Positions 50,906 to 61,900 are shown, numbered from the stretch's first letter. The stretch: DNA of 64,000 nt from Ramlibacter aurantiacus (GCF_016722895.1 NZ_JAEQNA010000001.1:1-64000), one strand, 5' to 3'. Notes: generated from the sequence alone by a model not told the origin. Program-made: numbers and translations.

Positions 50906-52405
50906 ATGAATCGCGAAATGTTGATGCTGGTCGAGGCGATCTCGCGCGAGAAGAACGTCGAGCGGGACGTGGTTTTCGGTGCGGTCGAATCCGCGCTGGC
51001 CCAGGCCACCAAGAAGCTGTACCAGGGCGAGGTGGACATCCGGGTCGCGATCGACCGGGACACGGGTCAATACGAGACTTTTCGCCGCTGGCTGGTCGTG
51101 CCCGATTCGGCCGGCCTGCAGAACCCGGACGCCGAGGAGCTGCTGATGGACGCCCGCGAGCGCGCCTCCGATGCGGAAGAGGGCGACTACATCGAGGAGC
51201 CGATCGAATCGCTGCCCATCGGCCGCATCGGCGCGATGGCCGCCAAGCAGGTGATCCTGCAGAAAATCCGCGACGCCGAACGCGAGATGCTGCTGAACGA
51301 CTTCATGTCGCGCGGCGACAAGATCTTCGTGGGCACGGTCAAGCGCATGGACAAGGGCGACATCATCGTGGAGAGCGGCCGGGTCGAAGGCCGGCTGCGC
51401 CGCAGCGAAATGATCCCCAAGGAGAACCTGCGCAATGGCGACCGCGTGCGGGCCATGATCATGGAGGTCGACCTGACGCTGCGCGGGGCCCCCATCATCC
51501 TGTCGCGCTCGTCGCCCGAGTTCATGATCGAGCTGTTCCGCCAGGAAGTGCCCGAGATCGAGCAAGGCCTGCTCGACATCAAGAGCTGCGCCCGCGATCC
51601 CGGTTCGCGCGCCAAGATCGCCGTGCTCTCGCATGACAAGCGCGTCGACCCCATCGGAACCTGCGTGGGCGTGCGGGGCACCCGGGTCAACGCCGTCACC
51701 AATGAGTTGGCCGGCGAGCGGGTGGACATCGTGCTGTGGTCCGAGGACCCCGCACAGTTCGTGATCGGCGCCCTGGCCCCCGCCAACGTGCAGTCCATCG
51801 TCGTCGACGAGGAGAAGCACTCGATGGACGTGGTGGTCGACGAGGAGAACCTCGCCATCGCGATCGGCCGTGGCGGCCAGAACGTGCGGCTGGCTTCCGA
51901 GCTCACCGGCTGGAAGATCAACATCATGGACGCCAACGAGTCGGCCCAGAAGCAGGCCGAGGAGAGCAGTGCGATCCGTGGCCTGTTCATGGAGAAGCTC
52001 GACGTCGACGAGGAAATCGCCGACATCCTGATCTCCGAGGGCTTCACCAGCCTTGAAGAAGTGGCTTATGTCCCCATCCAGGAGATGCTGGACATCGAGT
52101 CCTTCGACGAGGACACCGTCAACGAGCTGCGCGCCCGTGCCAAGGACGCGCTGCTCACCATGGAAATCGCCCGCGAGGAAAGCGTCGAGGAGGTCTCCCA
52201 GGACCTGCGCAGCCTCGAAGGCCTGACCCCCCAATTGATTGCCACGCTGGCCGATGCCGGCGTCCACACCCGCGACGAGCTGGCCGACCTGGCCGTCGAT
52301 GAACTCACCGAAATGACCGGGCAGAGCCCGGAAGAGGCCAAGGCCCTGATCATGCGGGCACGCGAGCACTGGTTCACCGCCGGCGCTTCAGCGACCCAAG
52401 AGTGA
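50906..52405 (+). CDS. nusA: Transcription termination/antitermination protein NusA
   Basis: The 499-residue protein modulates pausing, termination and antitermination. It has the RNA-polymerase-binding N-terminal domain (to about 135) and an S1 domain ([20 protein letters not shown]). Two KH domains follow ([21 protein letters not shown] and [22 protein letters not shown]), then two acidic repeats at the C-terminus ([16 protein letters not shown] and [20 protein letters not shown]). Length and order are typical for proteobacterial NusA. It is translated right behind rimP and may regulate the operon through the leader terminator. Confidence 0.97.
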   Translation: MNREMLMLVEAISREKNVERDVVFGAVESALAQATKKLYQGEVDIRVAIDRDTGQYETFRRWLVVPDSAGLQNPDAEELLMDARERASDAEEGDYIEEPIESLPIGRIGAMAAKQVILQKIRDAEREMLLNDFMSRGDKIFVGTVKRMDKGDIIVESGRVEGRLRRSEMIPKENLRNGDRVRAMIMEVDLTLRGAPIILSRSSPEFMIELFRQEVPEIEQGLLDIKSCARDPGSRAKIAVLSHDKRVDPIGTCVGVRGTRVNAVTNELAGERVDIVLWSEDPAQFVIGALAPANVQSIVVDEEKHSMDVVVDEENLAIAIGRGGQNVRLASELTGWKINIMDANESAQKQAEESSAIRGLFMEKLDVDEEIADILISEGFTSLEEVAYVPIQEMLDIESFDEDTVNELRARAKDALLTMEIAREESVEEVSQDLRSLEGLTPQLIATLADAGVHTRDELADLAVDELTEMTGQSPEEAKALIMRAREHWFTAGASATQE

Positions 52406-52428
52406 TGTGATGGGAGGCAGCAGAACAT

Positions 52429-55278
52429 ATGTCAACTACGACCGTCGCCGAGTTCGCCAACGAGCTCAAGAAATCACCCGACACCCTGCTGGAGCAGCTG
52501 CGTAGCGCAGGGGTGGCCAAATCCGCGGCTTCCGATGCGCTGTCCGAGGCGGACAAGCAGAAGCTGCTGGGCTACCTGCAGGCCAGCCATGGCACCAGTT
52601 CGCCCGAGCGCCGCAAGATCACGCTGACCAAGAAATCGACCAGCGAGATCAAGCAGGCCGACGCGTACGGCAAGGCGCGCACGATTCAGGTGGAAGTACG
52701 CAAGAAGCGCACCTTCGTCAAGCGTGACGAGGACGTCGGTGTGGCCGAGGGCGCCGAGTCCGACGAGCGCAACGGCCGCGAGGAAGCGTCGCATGTCGGT
52801 GATGCCGAGCTGGTCCGGCGTGAGGAAGAGGCGCGCCGCCAGGCTGAGCTGATCAGCCGCCAGGAGGAAGACCTGGCCGAGCAGCGGCGGCAGCGCGAAG
52901 AGATGGAGCGCCGCGAGCGCGAAGCCGAACAGCGCGCCGCGGCCTACCTGGCAGCCGAGCAGGCCAGGCGCGAGGCGGCCCTCGTCGAGAAGCAGGAAGC
53001 CAACCAGGAGGCTGCCGCTGCCGCAGCCGCACGCGCCGCCGCGCAAGCCGAGGCCAGGGCCAAGGCCGATGCCGAATCCAAGGCCCGTGCGGACGAAGAG
53101 GCCGCCCGAGCCCGCGACCTCGAAGAGCGCCGCCGCAAGGCGCTGGCTGAAGCCGAAGCCATTCGCGCCATGATGGCCGCGCCCAAGAAGGTACTGGTGG
53201 CCAAAAAGCCCGAAGAGGTCAAGCCCGCCGCCAAGAGCGCCGATGCGAAACCGGCGGCCAAGGGCACCCTGCACAAGCCCACCATCACCGGCCGTCCCGC
53301 GCCGGCCGCTGGCGCGCCCGCTGCTCCTGGCGGCAAGGAAGTCAAGTCGGCCAAGCTCTCCTCGAGCTGGGCGGGTGACCCAGCCAAGAAGAAAGCCATT
53401 CCGACCCGCGGCGATGCCTCGGGCGGCGTGGGACGCAACACCTGGCGCTCCGGGCCTCGTGGCCGGCGCGGCAACGACCGCGACGACCGCGACCACATGG
53501 CCAGCCAGCCCGTGGAGCAGCGCGTCATCGAGGTGCACGTGCCCGAAACGATCACGGTGGCCGAGCTGGCCCACAAGATGTCGGTCAAGGCATCCGAGGT
53601 GATCAAGGCGCTGATGAAGATGGGCCAGATGGTCACCATCAACCAGCCGCTGGACCAGGATACGGCCATGATCGTGGTCGAGGAAATGGGCCACAAGGCG
53701 GTCGTGGCTGCCCTGGACGACCCGGAGGCCTTCATCGAGCAGGACGCTGCCGCGACCGAAGGGGAGGCGCTGCCTCGCGCACCGGTGGTCACCGTGATGG
53801 GTCACGTCGACCACGGCAAGACCTCGCTGCTGGACTACATCCGCCGCGCCAAGGTCGCGGCGGGCGAGGCCGGTGGCATCACGCAGCACATCGGTGCCTA
53901 CCACGTGGAAACCGAGCGTGGCGTGATCTCCTTCCTGGACACCCCGGGCCACGAGGCGTTCACCGCCATGCGTGCCCGCGGCGCCCAGGCGACCGACATC
54001 GTGATCCTGGTGGTCGCCGCCGACGACGGCGTGATGCCGCAGACGCGCGAGGCCATCAAGCATGCCAAGGCGGCCAAGGTGCCGATCGTGGTGGCGGTCA
54101 ACAAGATCGACAAGCCCGAAGCCAACCCCGACCGGGTCAAGCAGGAGCTGGTGACCGAGGAGGTCGTGCCCGAGGAGTACGGCGGCGAATCGCCCTTCGT
54201 GAGCGTCTCCGCGCGCACCGGACAGGGCATCGACGACCTGCTCGAGCAGGTGCTGCTGCAGGCCGAGGTGCTGGAGCTGAAGGCGCCGGTGGACGCGCCG
54301 GCCAAGGGCCTGGTCATCGAAGCCCAGCTCGACAAGGGCCGCGGCCCGGTGGCCACGGTGCTCGTGCAGTCCGGCACGCTCAAGACGGGCGATGTGGTGC
54401 TGGCCGGCCAGACCTATGGCCGGGTGCGCGCCATGCTCGACGAGGACGGCCGCAGCATCAAGACCGCTGGACCCTCCATCCCGGTGGAGATCCAGGGCTT
54501 GTCCGACGTGCCGCAGGCAGGCGACGAGTTCATGGTGCTGGCCGACGAGCGGCGTGCGCGCGAAATCGCCACCTACCGCGCCGGCAAGTTCCGCAACACC
54601 AAGCTGGCCAAGCAGCAGGCCGCCAAGCTGGAGAACATGTTCGAGAACATGGCCTCGGGCGAAGTGAAGACCCTGCCCATCATCATCAAGGCCGACGTGC
54701 AGGGCTCGCAGGAGGCGCTGGCGCAATCGCTGGTCAAGCTCTCCACCGAGGAGGTGCGGGTGCAGATGGTGTACGCGGGCGTCGGTGGCATCAGCGAGTC
54801 GGACATCAACCTGGCGATCGCGTCCAAGGCGGTGGTGATCGGCTTCAACGTGCGCGCCGATGGCGGTGCACGCAAGCTGGCCGAGAACAACGGCGTGGAC
54901 ATCCGCTACTACAGCATCATCTACGACGCCGTGGACGAGCTGAAAGTGGCCATGTCGGGCATGCTGGCGCCGGAGCAGCGCGAAGAGGTCATCGGCACCG
55001 CGGACATCCGCACCGTGTTCGTCGCCTCCAAGATCGGCACCGTGGCCGGCTCCTACGTCACGTCCGGCCAGGTCACGCGCAACGCCAGGTTCCGCCTGCT
55101 GCGTGACAACGTGGTGGTCTATACCGGCGAGGTCGAGTCGCTGCGCCGCCTGAAAGACGACGTGCGCGAGGTCAAGGAAGGCTTCGAGTGCGGTATCAAG
55201 CTGCGCAACTACAACGACATCCGCGAAGGTGACCAGCTGGAGTTCTTCGAGGTGAAGGAAATCGCCCGGAGCCTGTGA
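52429..55278 (+). CDS. infB: Translation initiation factor IF-2
   Basis: The 949-residue GTPase delivers initiator tRNA to the ribosome. An IF2_N domain ([20 protein letters not shown]) is followed by a long Glu/Arg/Ala-rich helical linker (about 120-260), a Lys/Pro/Ala-rich stretch, and a second IF2_N domain. The GTPase follows: G1 GHVDHGKTS at about 458-466, G3 DTPGHEAF, G4 NKID. Domains II-IV extend to the end ([20 protein letters not shown]). It is 23 bp behind nusA. The length is typical of the long beta- and gammaproteobacterial form. Confidence 0.97.
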   Translation: MSTTTVAEFANELKKSPDTLLEQLRSAGVAKSAASDALSEADKQKLLGYLQASHGTSSPERRKITLTKKSTSEIKQADAYGKARTIQVEVRKKRTFVKRDEDVGVAEGAESDERNGREEASHVGDAELVRREEEARRQAELISRQEEDLAEQRRQREEMERREREAEQRAAAYLAAEQARREAALVEKQEANQEAAAAAAARAAAQAEARAKADAESKARADEEAARARDLEERRRKALAEAEAIRAMMAAPKKVLVAKKPEEVKPAAKSADAKPAAKGTLHKPTITGRPAPAAGAPAAPGGKEVKSAKLSSSWAGDPAKKKAIPTRGDASGGVGRNTWRSGPRGRRGNDRDDRDHMASQPVEQRVIEVHVPETITVAELAHKMSVKASEVIKALMKMGQMVTINQPLDQDTAMIVVEEMGHKAVVAALDDPEAFIEQDAAATEGEALPRAPVVTVMGHVDHGKTSLLDYIRRAKVAAGEAGGITQHIGAYHVETERGVISFLDTPGHEAFTAMRARGAQATDIVILVVAADDGVMPQTREAIKHAKAAKVPIVVAVNKIDKPEANPDRVKQELVTEEVVPEEYGGESPFVSVSARTGQGIDDLLEQVLLQAEVLELKAPVDAPAKGLVIEAQLDKGRGPVATVLVQSGTLKTGDVVLAGQTYGRVRAMLDEDGRSIKTAGPSIPVEIQGLSDVPQAGDEFMVLADERRAREIATYRAGKFRNTKLAKQQAAKLENMFENMASGEVKTLPIIIKADVQGSQEALAQSLVKLSTEEVRVQMVYAGVGGISESDINLAIASKAVVIGFNVRADGGARKLAENNGVDIRYYSIIYDAVDELKVAMSGMLAPEQREEVIGTADIRTVFVASKIGTVAGSYVTSGQVTRNARFRLLRDNVVVYTGEVESLRRLKDDVREVKEGFECGIKLRNYNDIREGDQLEFFEVKEIARSL

Positions 55279-55334
55279 TCGGAGGACGGGGCTTCCCTGT
55301 GAAGCCCCGCCCGCCGGAGCGCAAGGTCATTGGT

Positions 55335-55709
55335 ATGCCGAAGAAATCAAGTACGCCCAACCGCAGCTTCAAGGTCGCGGACCAGATCCAGCGTGACCTC
55401 ACCGAGCTGATCGCCCGTGAGCTGAAGGACCCGCGCGTGGGCATGGTCACCATCCAGGCCGTCGAAGTGACGCCGGACTATGCCCATGCCAAGGTGTTCT
55501 TCAGCGTGCTCATCGGTGATCCGCAGGAGACGCAGGACGCGTTGAACCAGGCCGCGGGCTTCCTGCGCAACGGGCTGTTCAAGCGGCTGCATATCCACAC
55601 CGTGCCCACCTTGCACTTCCAGTTCGACCGCACCACCGAACGAGCCGCCGACATGAACGCGCTGATCGCGCGCGCCGTGGCCTCGCGCTCCAAGGACGAC
55701 ACCGAGTAA
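55335..55709 (+). CDS. rbfA: Ribosome-binding factor A
   Basis: The 124-residue KH-like protein is needed for 16S rRNA 5'-end processing and 30S maturation. It starts [21 protein letters not shown] and has [19 protein letters not shown], the conserved RbfA block, then [15 protein letters not shown] and [14 protein letters not shown]. The ATG at 55335 gives the family length; an upstream ATG at 55275 would add a Gly/Pro-rich extension from the spacer. It lies between infB and truB, as in most proteobacteria. Confidence 0.95.
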   Translation: MPKKSSTPNRSFKVADQIQRDLTELIARELKDPRVGMVTIQAVEVTPDYAHAKVFFSVLIGDPQETQDALNQAAGFLRNGLFKRLHIHTVPTLHFQFDRTTERAADMNALIARAVASRSKDDTE

Positions 55710-55712
55710 GCC

Positions 55713-56669
55713 ATGAGCGCACCACGAGCACGGGTCGTGAGGCGCCCCGTGCACGGGGTGCTGTTGCTGGACAAGCCGCTCGGCCTGTCCAGCAACAACG
55801 CATTGCAGAAAGCCAAGTGGCTGCTGCGGGCCGAGAAGGCGGGCCACACCGGAACGCTGGACCCATTGGCAACGGGCGTGCTGCCGCTGTGCTTCGGCGC
55901 GGCCACCAAGTTCAGCCAGTTGCAGCTCGACGCCGACAAGACCTACGAGGCCGTGGCGGTGCTGGGCCTGCGCACCCGCACCGGCGATGCCGAGGGCGAG
56001 GTGGTCGAGCGGCGGCCGGTCGGGGACATCACGCTTGAGCGGCTCGAGGCGGTCCGCCGCGCTTTCACGGGGCCGATCCGCCAGGTGCCGCCCATGCACA
56101 GCGCGTTGAAGAAGGACGGCAAGGCTCTGTACGAGTACGCGCGCGCCGGCGAAGACGTCGAACGCGCGCCCCGCGACGTGGTGATCCACGAACTGCACAT
56201 CGAGCCGGGCGCCGTCTCGGACGAAGGCCAGCCCACCTTGCGCATCCGTGCGCGGGTGAGCAAGGGCACCTACATCCGGACGCTCGGTGAGGACATCGGA
56301 GCGGCGCTGGGCTGCGGGGCGCATCTGTCGGCGCTGCGGCGCGTCGCCACGGGGCACTTCGAGGTGGGCCAGTGCGTGACGCTGGAGGCGCTCGAGGCAT
56401 TGCCCGAGGCCGAGCGCGCCGAGCGGCTGCTGCCGGCGGAGAGCCTGCTGCCCGGTCACGAGCGCGTCACGCTCGCAGACGAGGATGCCGGGCGCTTCCT
56501 GGCCGGCATGCGCCGGCGCGGCGGCTGGCCCGATCTGCCGGCGGTCGCCGTGTTCGCGTCCGCACCGTCCACCCTGCTCGGCACCGCCCATGTGCGCGCC
56601 GGCGAACTCATACCGGGCCGCTTGCTGAGCCCTATCGAAATCCAGCAGATCAGAACCCAGAAGCCATGA
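55713..56669 (+). CDS. truB: tRNA pseudouridine-55 synthase TruB
   Basis: The 318-residue enzyme makes pseudouridine 55 in the tRNA T-loop. [18 protein letters not shown] opens the domain, and [20 protein letters not shown] carries the catalytic Asp50. [22 protein letters not shown] and ISKGTYIR-like [15 protein letters not shown] follow. A C-terminal PUA-type extension is present. It starts 3 bp after rbfA and its stop overlaps the typA start. Confidence 0.96.
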   Translation: MSAPRARVVRRPVHGVLLLDKPLGLSSNNALQKAKWLLRAEKAGHTGTLDPLATGVLPLCFGAATKFSQLQLDADKTYEAVAVLGLRTRTGDAEGEVVERRPVGDITLERLEAVRRAFTGPIRQVPPMHSALKKDGKALYEYARAGEDVERAPRDVVIHELHIEPGAVSDEGQPTLRIRARVSKGTYIRTLGEDIGAALGCGAHLSALRRVATGHFEVGQCVTLEALEALPEAERAERLLPAESLLPGHERVTLADEDAGRFLAGMRRRGGWPDLPAVAVFASAPSTLLGTAHVRAGELIPGRLLSPIEIQQIRTQKP

Positions 56670-58498
56670 GCACCAAACCCATCCGCAACATCGCCATCAT
56701 CGCGCACGTCGACCACGGCAAGACCACGATGGTCGACCAGTTGCTGCGCCAGTCCGGCACCTTCGCCCAGCACGAGAAGGTGGTCGACACCGTGATGGAC
56801 AACAACGCCATCGAACGGGAGCGCGGCATCACCATCCTGGCCAAGAACTGCGCCGTGAGCTGGCAGGGCACCCACATCAACATCGTCGACACCCCGGGTC
56901 ACGCGGACTTCGGCGGCGAGGTCGAGCGGGCGCTGTCGATGGTGGACGGCGTGGTGCTGCTGATCGACGCGCAGGAAGGCCCCATGCCGCAGACCCGGTT
57001 CGTCACCAAGAAGGCGCTGGCCCTGGGCCTGCGGCCCATCCTGGTGGTGAACAAGGTGGACAAGCCGGGCGCGCGCCCCGATCACGTGATCAACGCCGCC
57101 TTCGACCTGTTCGACAAGCTCGGCGCCACCGACGAACAGCTCGACTTCCCGGTCGTCTACGCCTCGGGCATCAATGGCTGGTCATCGCTGGAAGAAGGCG
57201 AGGCCGGCGAGCAGTGGGGGCCGGACATGTCGGCGCTGTTCGACACCATCCTGAAGCACGTGCCGGCGCACGAAGGTGACCCGGCCGCGCCGCTGCAGCT
57301 GCAGATCTCGGCGCTCGACTATTCCAGCTTCGTCGGGCGCATCGGCGTCGGTCGCGTCAACGCCGGGACCATCCGTCCCGGCATGGACGTGCTGGTGATG
57401 GAAGGCCCCGAGGGCAAGAGCATCAAGGGCCGCATCAACCAGGTGCTGACCTTCCAGGGGCTGGACCGGGTGCAGGTCACCGAGGCGGGGCCTGGCCACA
57501 TCGTGCTGATCAACGGCATCGAGGACGTCGGCATCGGCGTGACGATCACCGATCCGGCCAACCCCTCGCCGCTGCCCATGCTCAAGGTGGACGAGCCCAC
57601 CCTGACCATGAACTTCTGCGTCAACACCAGCCCGCTGGCCGGCCGCGAAGGCAAGTACGTGACCAGCCGCCAGATCTGGGACCGGCTGCAGAAGGAGTTG
57701 CAGCACAACGTCGCGCTGCGCGTGCGCGAGACCGACGAGGAGGGTGTGTTCGAAGTGATGGGCCGGGGCGAACTGCACCTCACCATCCTGCTGGAGAACA
57801 TGCGCCGAGAGGGCTACGAACTGGCCGTGTCCAAGCCTCGCGTGGTGTTCAAGGAAATCGAGGGCGCCCGGTGCGAACCGATCGAACTGGTCACCTGCGA
57901 TATCGAGGAGCAGCACCAGGGTGGCGTGATGCAGGCCCTGGGCGAGCGCAAGGGCGAGCTGGTGAACATGGAACCGGACGGCCGGGGCCGCGTGCGGCTG
58001 GAGTACCGCATCCCGGCACGGGGACTGATCGGGTTTTCCAACGAGTTCCTCAACCTCACGCGCGGCTCGGGGCTGATCTCCAACATCTTCGACTGCTACG
58101 AGCCGCACCGCGGCGAGATCGGCAGCCGCAAGAACGGCGTGCTGATCTCCATGGACGACGGCGAGATCTTCACCTACGCGCTGGGCAAGCTCGACGACCG
58201 GGGCCGCATGTTCGTCAAGCCCAACGACGCGGTATACGAGGGCATGATCGTGGGCGTGCACAGTCGCGACAACGACCTGGTGGTCAACGCCACGCGCACC
58301 AAGCAGCTGACCAACTTCCGTGTGTCCGGCAAGGAAGACGCGATCAAGATCACGCCGCCCATCGAGCTCACGCTCGAATACGGCGTCGAGTTCATCGAGG
58401 ACGACGAACTCGTCGAGATCACGCCCAAGAGCATCCGCCTTCGCAAGCGCTACCTGAAGGAACACGAGCGCAAGCGCGCCCTGCGCGAAGCTGCTTGA
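56666..58498 (+). CDS. typA: Ribosome-associated GTPase TypA/BipA
   Basis: The 610-residue translational GTPase is involved in stress growth and late 50S assembly. It starts [20 protein letters not shown] (G1), then [14 protein letters not shown] (G2), [20 protein letters not shown] (G3) and [19 protein letters not shown] (G4). The EF-G-like domains and the BipA-specific C-terminal domain ([20 protein letters not shown]) are complete. The start overlaps truB by ATGA. A dispersed repeat follows its stop. Confidence 0.96.
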   Translation: MSTKPIRNIAIIAHVDHGKTTMVDQLLRQSGTFAQHEKVVDTVMDNNAIERERGITILAKNCAVSWQGTHINIVDTPGHADFGGEVERALSMVDGVVLLIDAQEGPMPQTRFVTKKALALGLRPILVVNKVDKPGARPDHVINAAFDLFDKLGATDEQLDFPVVYASGINGWSSLEEGEAGEQWGPDMSALFDTILKHVPAHEGDPAAPLQLQISALDYSSFVGRIGVGRVNAGTIRPGMDVLVMEGPEGKSIKGRINQVLTFQGLDRVQVTEAGPGHIVLINGIEDVGIGVTITDPANPSPLPMLKVDEPTLTMNFCVNTSPLAGREGKYVTSRQIWDRLQKELQHNVALRVRETDEEGVFEVMGRGELHLTILLENMRREGYELAVSKPRVVFKEIEGARCEPIELVTCDIEEQHQGGVMQALGERKGELVNMEPDGRGRVRLEYRIPARGLIGFSNEFLNLTRGSGLISNIFDCYEPHRGEIGSRKNGVLISMDDGEIFTYALGKLDDRGRMFVKPNDAVYEGMIVGVHSRDNDLVVNATRTKQLTNFRVSGKEDAIKITPPIELTLEYGVEFIEDDELVEITPKSIRLRKRYLKEHERKRALREAA

Positions 58499-58500
58499 TT

Positions 58501-58577
58501 CCCCCCGAAGCGGCTTCGCCGCCCCCCCAAGAGGGCGCCACCGGCGGCCCGGCAAAGCCGGTTCCGCGGTGGCCCTG
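58501..58577. repeat. Dispersed GC-rich intergenic repeat, copy 1
   Basis: This 77-bp sequence downstream of typA is nearly the same as the one at 61827-61900: both run from CCCCGAAGCG through GAGGG(G)CGCCACC and AGCAAAG/GGCAAAG to GGTTCCGCG and TGGCCC. It contains local dyads (CGAAGCGGCTTCG, and GCCGCCCC with the GAGGGCG block). It looks like the short repeated element common between genes in Comamonadaceae. It may be a transcription-end or processing signal for typA. Confidence 0.75.
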
Positions 58578-58594
58578 GAACGGTCACTTCTGTC

Positions 58595-59500
58595 GTGCCG
58601 AGTCGTGGTGAGTCGCATAGCGTGGCGCCGGGCCTGACCCACGGCCGTGCCGTGCTGCTGATGGTGTGGGTCACGCTCATGTGGTCCATCGCCGGCGTCG
58701 TCGCCCGCCAGCTGGACCAGGCGCGCAGCTTCGAGGTGACGTTCTGGCGCAGCTTCTTCACCGTGCTGTCGCTGCTGGTGCTGCTGCCGCTGCTGCGCGG
58801 CGGCGCCGTGTTCGCCACGCTGCGGCAGGGCGGCCGGGCACTGTGGCTCTCGGGGCTGTGCTGGAGCGTGATGTTCACGGCGTTCATGGTGGCGCTGACC
58901 CTCACCACCGTGGCCAACGTGCTGATCACGATGGCGCTGGCGCCCCTGGCGGCCGCCCTGATCGCGCGGGTCTTCATCGGCTACCGAATCCCGCCGCGCA
59001 CCTGGGCTGCCATCGTCGTGGCGGGGCTGGGCATCGGCTACATGTATGGCGGCCGGTTCATGGCCGGTCACGCGGCCGGCACCCTGGTCGCACTGGCGGT
59101 GCCCCTGGCCACCGCTGCCAACTGGACCATCAACCAGCGCGCGCATGCCTGGGGCGAGCGCGTCGATTTGGTGCCCGCGGTGCTGATCGGCGCCCTGATC
59201 TCGGCGGCGGCGACCCTGCCGCTGGCCTGGCCCCTGCAAGCCAGCCTCCATGACATCGGCTTGCTGGCCTTGCTGGGGCTGGTGCAACTGGCCATCCCCT
59301 GCACGCTGGCCGTGGTGTGCGCGCGGGTGCTGGCGGCACCCGAGATGTCGCTGCTGGGACTGCTGGAGGTCGTGTTCGGCATCCTGCTGGCTTGGGTGGG
59401 CGCGGGCGAGCGGCCGTCCGACGAAGCGCTGCTGGGCGGCGTGCTGGTGATCGGCGCGCTGGTCGGCAACGAACTGATCGCCTGGCGCGGGCGGCCCTGA
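58595..59500 (+). CDS. EamA/DMT-family transporter
   Basis: The 301-residue inner-membrane protein has ten predicted helices in two EamA repeats. LLMVWVTLMWSIAGVVARQL is helix 1, and VEVTFWR-like FEVTFWRSFFTVLSLLVLLP and LTTVANVLITMALAPLAAAL are typical DMT blocks. PEMSLLGLLEVVFGILLAWV closes the second repeat. The start is uncertain: the GTG at 58595 or the GTG at 58622. The family exports metabolites, often amino acids or nucleobases. The substrate is unknown. It ends 15 bp from the convergent anti-sigma gene. Confidence 0.85.
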   Translation: MPSRGESHSVAPGLTHGRAVLLMVWVTLMWSIAGVVARQLDQARSFEVTFWRSFFTVLSLLVLLPLLRGGAVFATLRQGGRALWLSGLCWSVMFTAFMVALTLTTVANVLITMALAPLAAALIARVFIGYRIPPRTWAAIVVAGLGIGYMYGGRFMAGHAAGTLVALAVPLATAANWTINQRAHAWGERVDLVPAVLIGALISAAATLPLAWPLQASLHDIGLLALLGLVQLAIPCTLAVVCARVLAAPEMSLLGLLEVVFGILLAWVGAGERPSDEALLGGVLVIGALVGNELIAWRGRP

Positions 59501-59515
59501 ACCGCGCCCTGGAAT

Positions 59516-60319
59516 TCAGAACTGCAGGCTGCGATAGGCCAGCTGCGCGACGGACAGCAGGCGCTGCCGCGACAAGGGTCCGGTGATCGCATAGCCGTAG
59601 CCTCTCTCCACCCAATAGAAGCTCGACGTCGCACCGTCGCCGACGTAGCGGAACGCCGCGTCGTCGACTGCCTGCGGTCCGCCGAGCGCGCCCACATACA
59701 GCGTCAGGCGCTCGCCGGCGGCGTTCTGGAACATGAACTGCGCGCGTGCGCCGCCCTCGCCGGGCAGCAGGCGCCCGCCCACCAGCTCGAAACCCTCGGC
59801 GCTCAGCTGAGGGACCTTCAGCGGGCGCCCCAGCCGCTTGGACAGCCACTGGACCAGGTGGTCCTGCTGCGAGGCATCCACCTCGACCGGGTGGCGCGAC
59901 TCGGGCACGTACACCGCGTGGGCCAGCAGCGCCTGGCGCGCGAACCCCCCGGGGCCGGCGCCCGCCAGGGGCAGGCCGGCGCGCTGGCCGGACTGCAGCC
60001 CGTGCAGTGTCCAGCCGGCGCCGAACGCGAGCAGCACGCTGGCCGCCATGGCGCCCCAGCGCCACCAGGCGGCCTGGCGGGCGTGGTGCTTCCGGACCCG
60101 CTGCGAGGCCGGCCACATGCTCGACGGCACCGCCTCCTGCAACACCTCGGCATGGTGCGCGCGCAGGGCCTCGCGTTGCGCCTGCCAGGCCCGCAGCGTG
60201 GCCTGCGCCTGGGGATTGGCGTCCACCCACGCCTGCACCGCGGCGGCCCGGTCGGCGGGCAGGCGGGCATCGACCAGCGCATGCAGGTCGTCTTCGGAAA
60301 AGGGTGGGTGCCGGCTCAT
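59516..60319 (-). CDS. Membrane anti-sigma factor
   Basis: The 267-residue protein has the anti-sigma layout: an N-terminal cytoplasmic helical domain (FSEDDLHALVDARLPADRAAAVQAWV), one membrane segment (WGAMAASVLLAFGAGWTLHGL, about residues 88-108), and a periplasmic sensor part. There is no zinc-coordinating HxxxCxxC motif, so it is of the non-zinc type. The periplasmic part ends with YGYAITGPLSRQRLLSVAQL. It begins 4 bp after the sigma-factor stop. It should sequester the ECF factor encoded just upstream. The signal it senses is unknown. Confidence 0.85.
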   Translation of the reverse strand: MSRHPPFSEDDLHALVDARLPADRAAAVQAWVDANPQAQATLRAWQAQREALRAHHAEVLQEAVPSSMWPASQRVRKHHARQAAWWRWGAMAASVLLAFGAGWTLHGLQSGQRAGLPLAGAGPGGFARQALLAHAVYVPESRHPVEVDASQQDHLVQWLSKRLGRPLKVPQLSAEGFELVGGRLLPGEGGARAQFMFQNAAGERLTLYVGALGGPQAVDDAAFRYVGDGATSSFYWVERGYGYAITGPLSRQRLLSVAQLAYRSLQF

Positions 60320-60323
60320 GGCA

Positions 60324-60857
60324 TCACTTCATCCGACGCAGCCCCGGGCGGCGGGGCAGGGCGCCCGGCTGGTCTTCTTCTTCCATCAGCTCGCGCAGGC
60401 GGGAGCGCGCGCGCGACAGCCGCGACATCACGGTGCCGACGGGCACGCCGGTGATGCGCGCCACGTCGGCGTAGCCCAGGTCTTGCAGGGTCACCAGCAG
60501 CAACACCTCCCGCTGCTCCTCGGGCAGTCGCATGAGGCAGGCCTGGAGATCCAAGGCGCGGTCGATCGGCGCGCTCGGGGCCGGCGCCTGCTCCAGCGCG
60601 AAGTCATCCGCCGGGGTTTCGCTCGAGTGCCGCCGCGCCCGCCGGATGCCGTCCACGAAGAGGTTGTGCATCACGCTGAACAGCCATGCCCGCAGGTCGG
60701 AACCCACGGCCCACAAACGCCAACGGCGGCAGGCCCGCTCCAGCGTGTCCTGCACCAGGTCGTCGGCGGCCCAGCGGTCGCCGGTCAGCGCCCGTGCATA
60801 CCGACGCAGGTGCGCAATCTGCGCGACCAGGTCGTCGGGCGTGCCGGGCGCGGGCAT
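60324..60857 (-). CDS. ECF RNA polymerase sigma factor
   Basis: The 177-residue ECF factor has region 2 as LRRYARALTGDRWAADDLVQDTLERACRRW with RAWLFSVMHNLFVDGIRR. Region 4 is RLPEEQREVLLLVTLQDLGYADVARITGVPVGTVMSRLSRARSRL. The ATG at 60857 gives the normal N-terminus; the open frame upstream is not coding. It follows the small secreted protein by 17 bp and precedes the anti-sigma gene by 4 bp, a typical three-gene regulatory unit. No promoter motif of its own could be defined. Confidence 0.9.
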   Translation of the reverse strand: MPAPGTPDDLVAQIAHLRRYARALTGDRWAADDLVQDTLERACRRWRLWAVGSDLRAWLFSVMHNLFVDGIRRARRHSSETPADDFALEQAPAPSAPIDRALDLQACLMRLPEEQREVLLLVTLQDLGYADVARITGVPVGTVMSRLSRARSRLRELMEEEDQPGALPRRPGLRRMK

Positions 60858-60874
60858 GGCGGCTTGCCAAACGC

Positions 60875-61255
60875 CTACGGCTTGGCGACTTTCCAGACGT
60901 TGTTCACGCCGTCGCCGGTCTTGTCGCCCGCCTTCGTGTCCTTGACCCAGAAGTACAGGGGCTTGCCCTTGTAGGCCCACTGCTTGGCGCCATCGTCGCG
61001 GGTGACGACGGTCCAGTCGCCGCTGGGCTTCGCATCGGCCGGCGCGGCCAGCGGCGGCCACAAGGCGGCGCACTGGCCATTGCAGACCGACTTGCCCGAG
61101 CCGGCCTGGTCGCGGTCGAAGGTGTAGAGCGTCATGCCGTTGGTGCCGACCAGCACCCCGTCCGCGGGCTTGGCGGGCGGGGTTTGCGCGAGCGCCGCGC
61201 TGGCGGCCATCAGCAGGCCCAGGACGAGAGAGCGGGACGTGGAGAAGGTTTTCAT
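60875..61255 (-). CDS. Small secreted protein with Yx(F/W)xxD motifs (COG4315-like)
   Basis: The 126-residue protein has AAGGAG ahead of the ATG at 61255 and a signal peptide ending SAALAQ (about residue 24). The mature domain carries LYTFDRD and LYFWVKD, the repeated motif of COG4315 proteins. CNGQCAALWPPL holds the conserved cysteine pair, and GVNNVWKVAKP is the typical end. The function is unknown; it is often linked to ECF sigma factors and oxidative or envelope stress. It is the first gene of the sigma/anti-sigma unit and may be its target or signal. Confidence 0.87.
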   Translation of the reverse strand: MKTFSTSRSLVLGLLMAASAALAQTPPAKPADGVLVGTNGMTLYTFDRDQAGSGKSVCNGQCAALWPPLAAPADAKPSGDWTVVTRDDGAKQWAYKGKPLYFWVKDTKAGDKTGDGVNNVWKVAKP

Positions 61256-61337
61256 GGGTTGAGCTCCTTGGCAGGTTGGAAGGGCTGCCAACTGCATGAA
61301 CGAGTGCGGGAGCTCGTTTATTCCCTGCGCGGGCGCA

Positions 61338-61811
61338 TCAACGATGCCGCTGCTTCATGGCTCGCTCGACTTCGCGCTTGCCTTCGCGATCACGGATGGT
61401 GTCGCGCTTGTCGTGCTCGGCCTTGCCCTTGGCCAGCGCGATCTCGCATTTCACCTTGCCAGCCTTCCAGTGCAGGTTGAGCGGCACCAGCGTGTAGCCC
61501 TTCTGCTCGACCTTGCCCATGAGGCGCCGGATCTGGTCCTTGTGCAGCAGCAGCTTGCGGGTGCGGATCGAATCAGGGCTGACGTGGGTGGACGCGGTCT
61601 TCAGCGGGTTGATCTGGCAGCCGATGATGAACATCTCGCCATTCTTGATGACGACGTAGCCATCGGTCAGTTGCACCTTCCCTTCGCGAAGGGCCTTGAC
61701 CTCCCAGCCCTGCAGCACCATGCCCGCTTCATACTTCTCCTCGAAGAAGTAGTTGAATGCGGCTTTCTTGTTGTCGGCGATTCGTGCCTGGGCTTCGGGT
61801 TTTTTGGTCAT
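61338..61811 (-). CDS. smpB: SsrA-binding protein SmpB
   Basis: The 157-residue protein brings tmRNA to stalled ribosomes for trans-translation. It has [42 protein letters not shown] and KDRDKR-like [28 protein letters not shown], the basic tail that mimics the codon-anticodon region. The ATG at 61811 is the family start [16 protein letters not shown]. It is divergent from ratA across a dispersed repeat. No ssrA gene was seen in the window. Confidence 0.95.
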   Translation of the reverse strand: MTKKPEAQARIADNKKAAFNYFFEEKYEAGMVLQGWEVKALREGKVQLTDGYVVIKNGEMFIIGCQINPLKTASTHVSPDSIRTRKLLLHKDQIRRLMGKVEQKGYTLVPLNLHWKAGKVKCEIALAKGKAEHDKRDTIRDREGKREVERAMKQRHR

Positions 61812-61826
61812 GAGTATCAAAGTCCA

Positions 61827-61900
61827 CCCCGAAGCGCCGTCGGCGCCTCCCCTCGAGGGGCGCCACCAGCGGCCCAGCAAAGACGGTTCCGCGATGGCCC
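61827..61900. repeat. Dispersed GC-rich intergenic repeat, copy 2
   Basis: This 74-bp copy of the element at 58501-58577 lies between the divergent smpB and ratA genes. It has CCCCTCGAGGGG as a perfect 12-bp palindrome where copy 1 is degenerate, followed by the same GCGCCACC, AGCAAAG, GGTTCCGCG and TGGCCC blocks. Here it is at the 5' side of both genes, so a terminator role for this copy is unlikely. Confidence 0.75.

Noticed and set aside
52474..54726. 750-codon minus-strand frame opposite infB
   Set aside because: infB is unambiguous, and the antisense frame reflects the codon bias of its charged linker.
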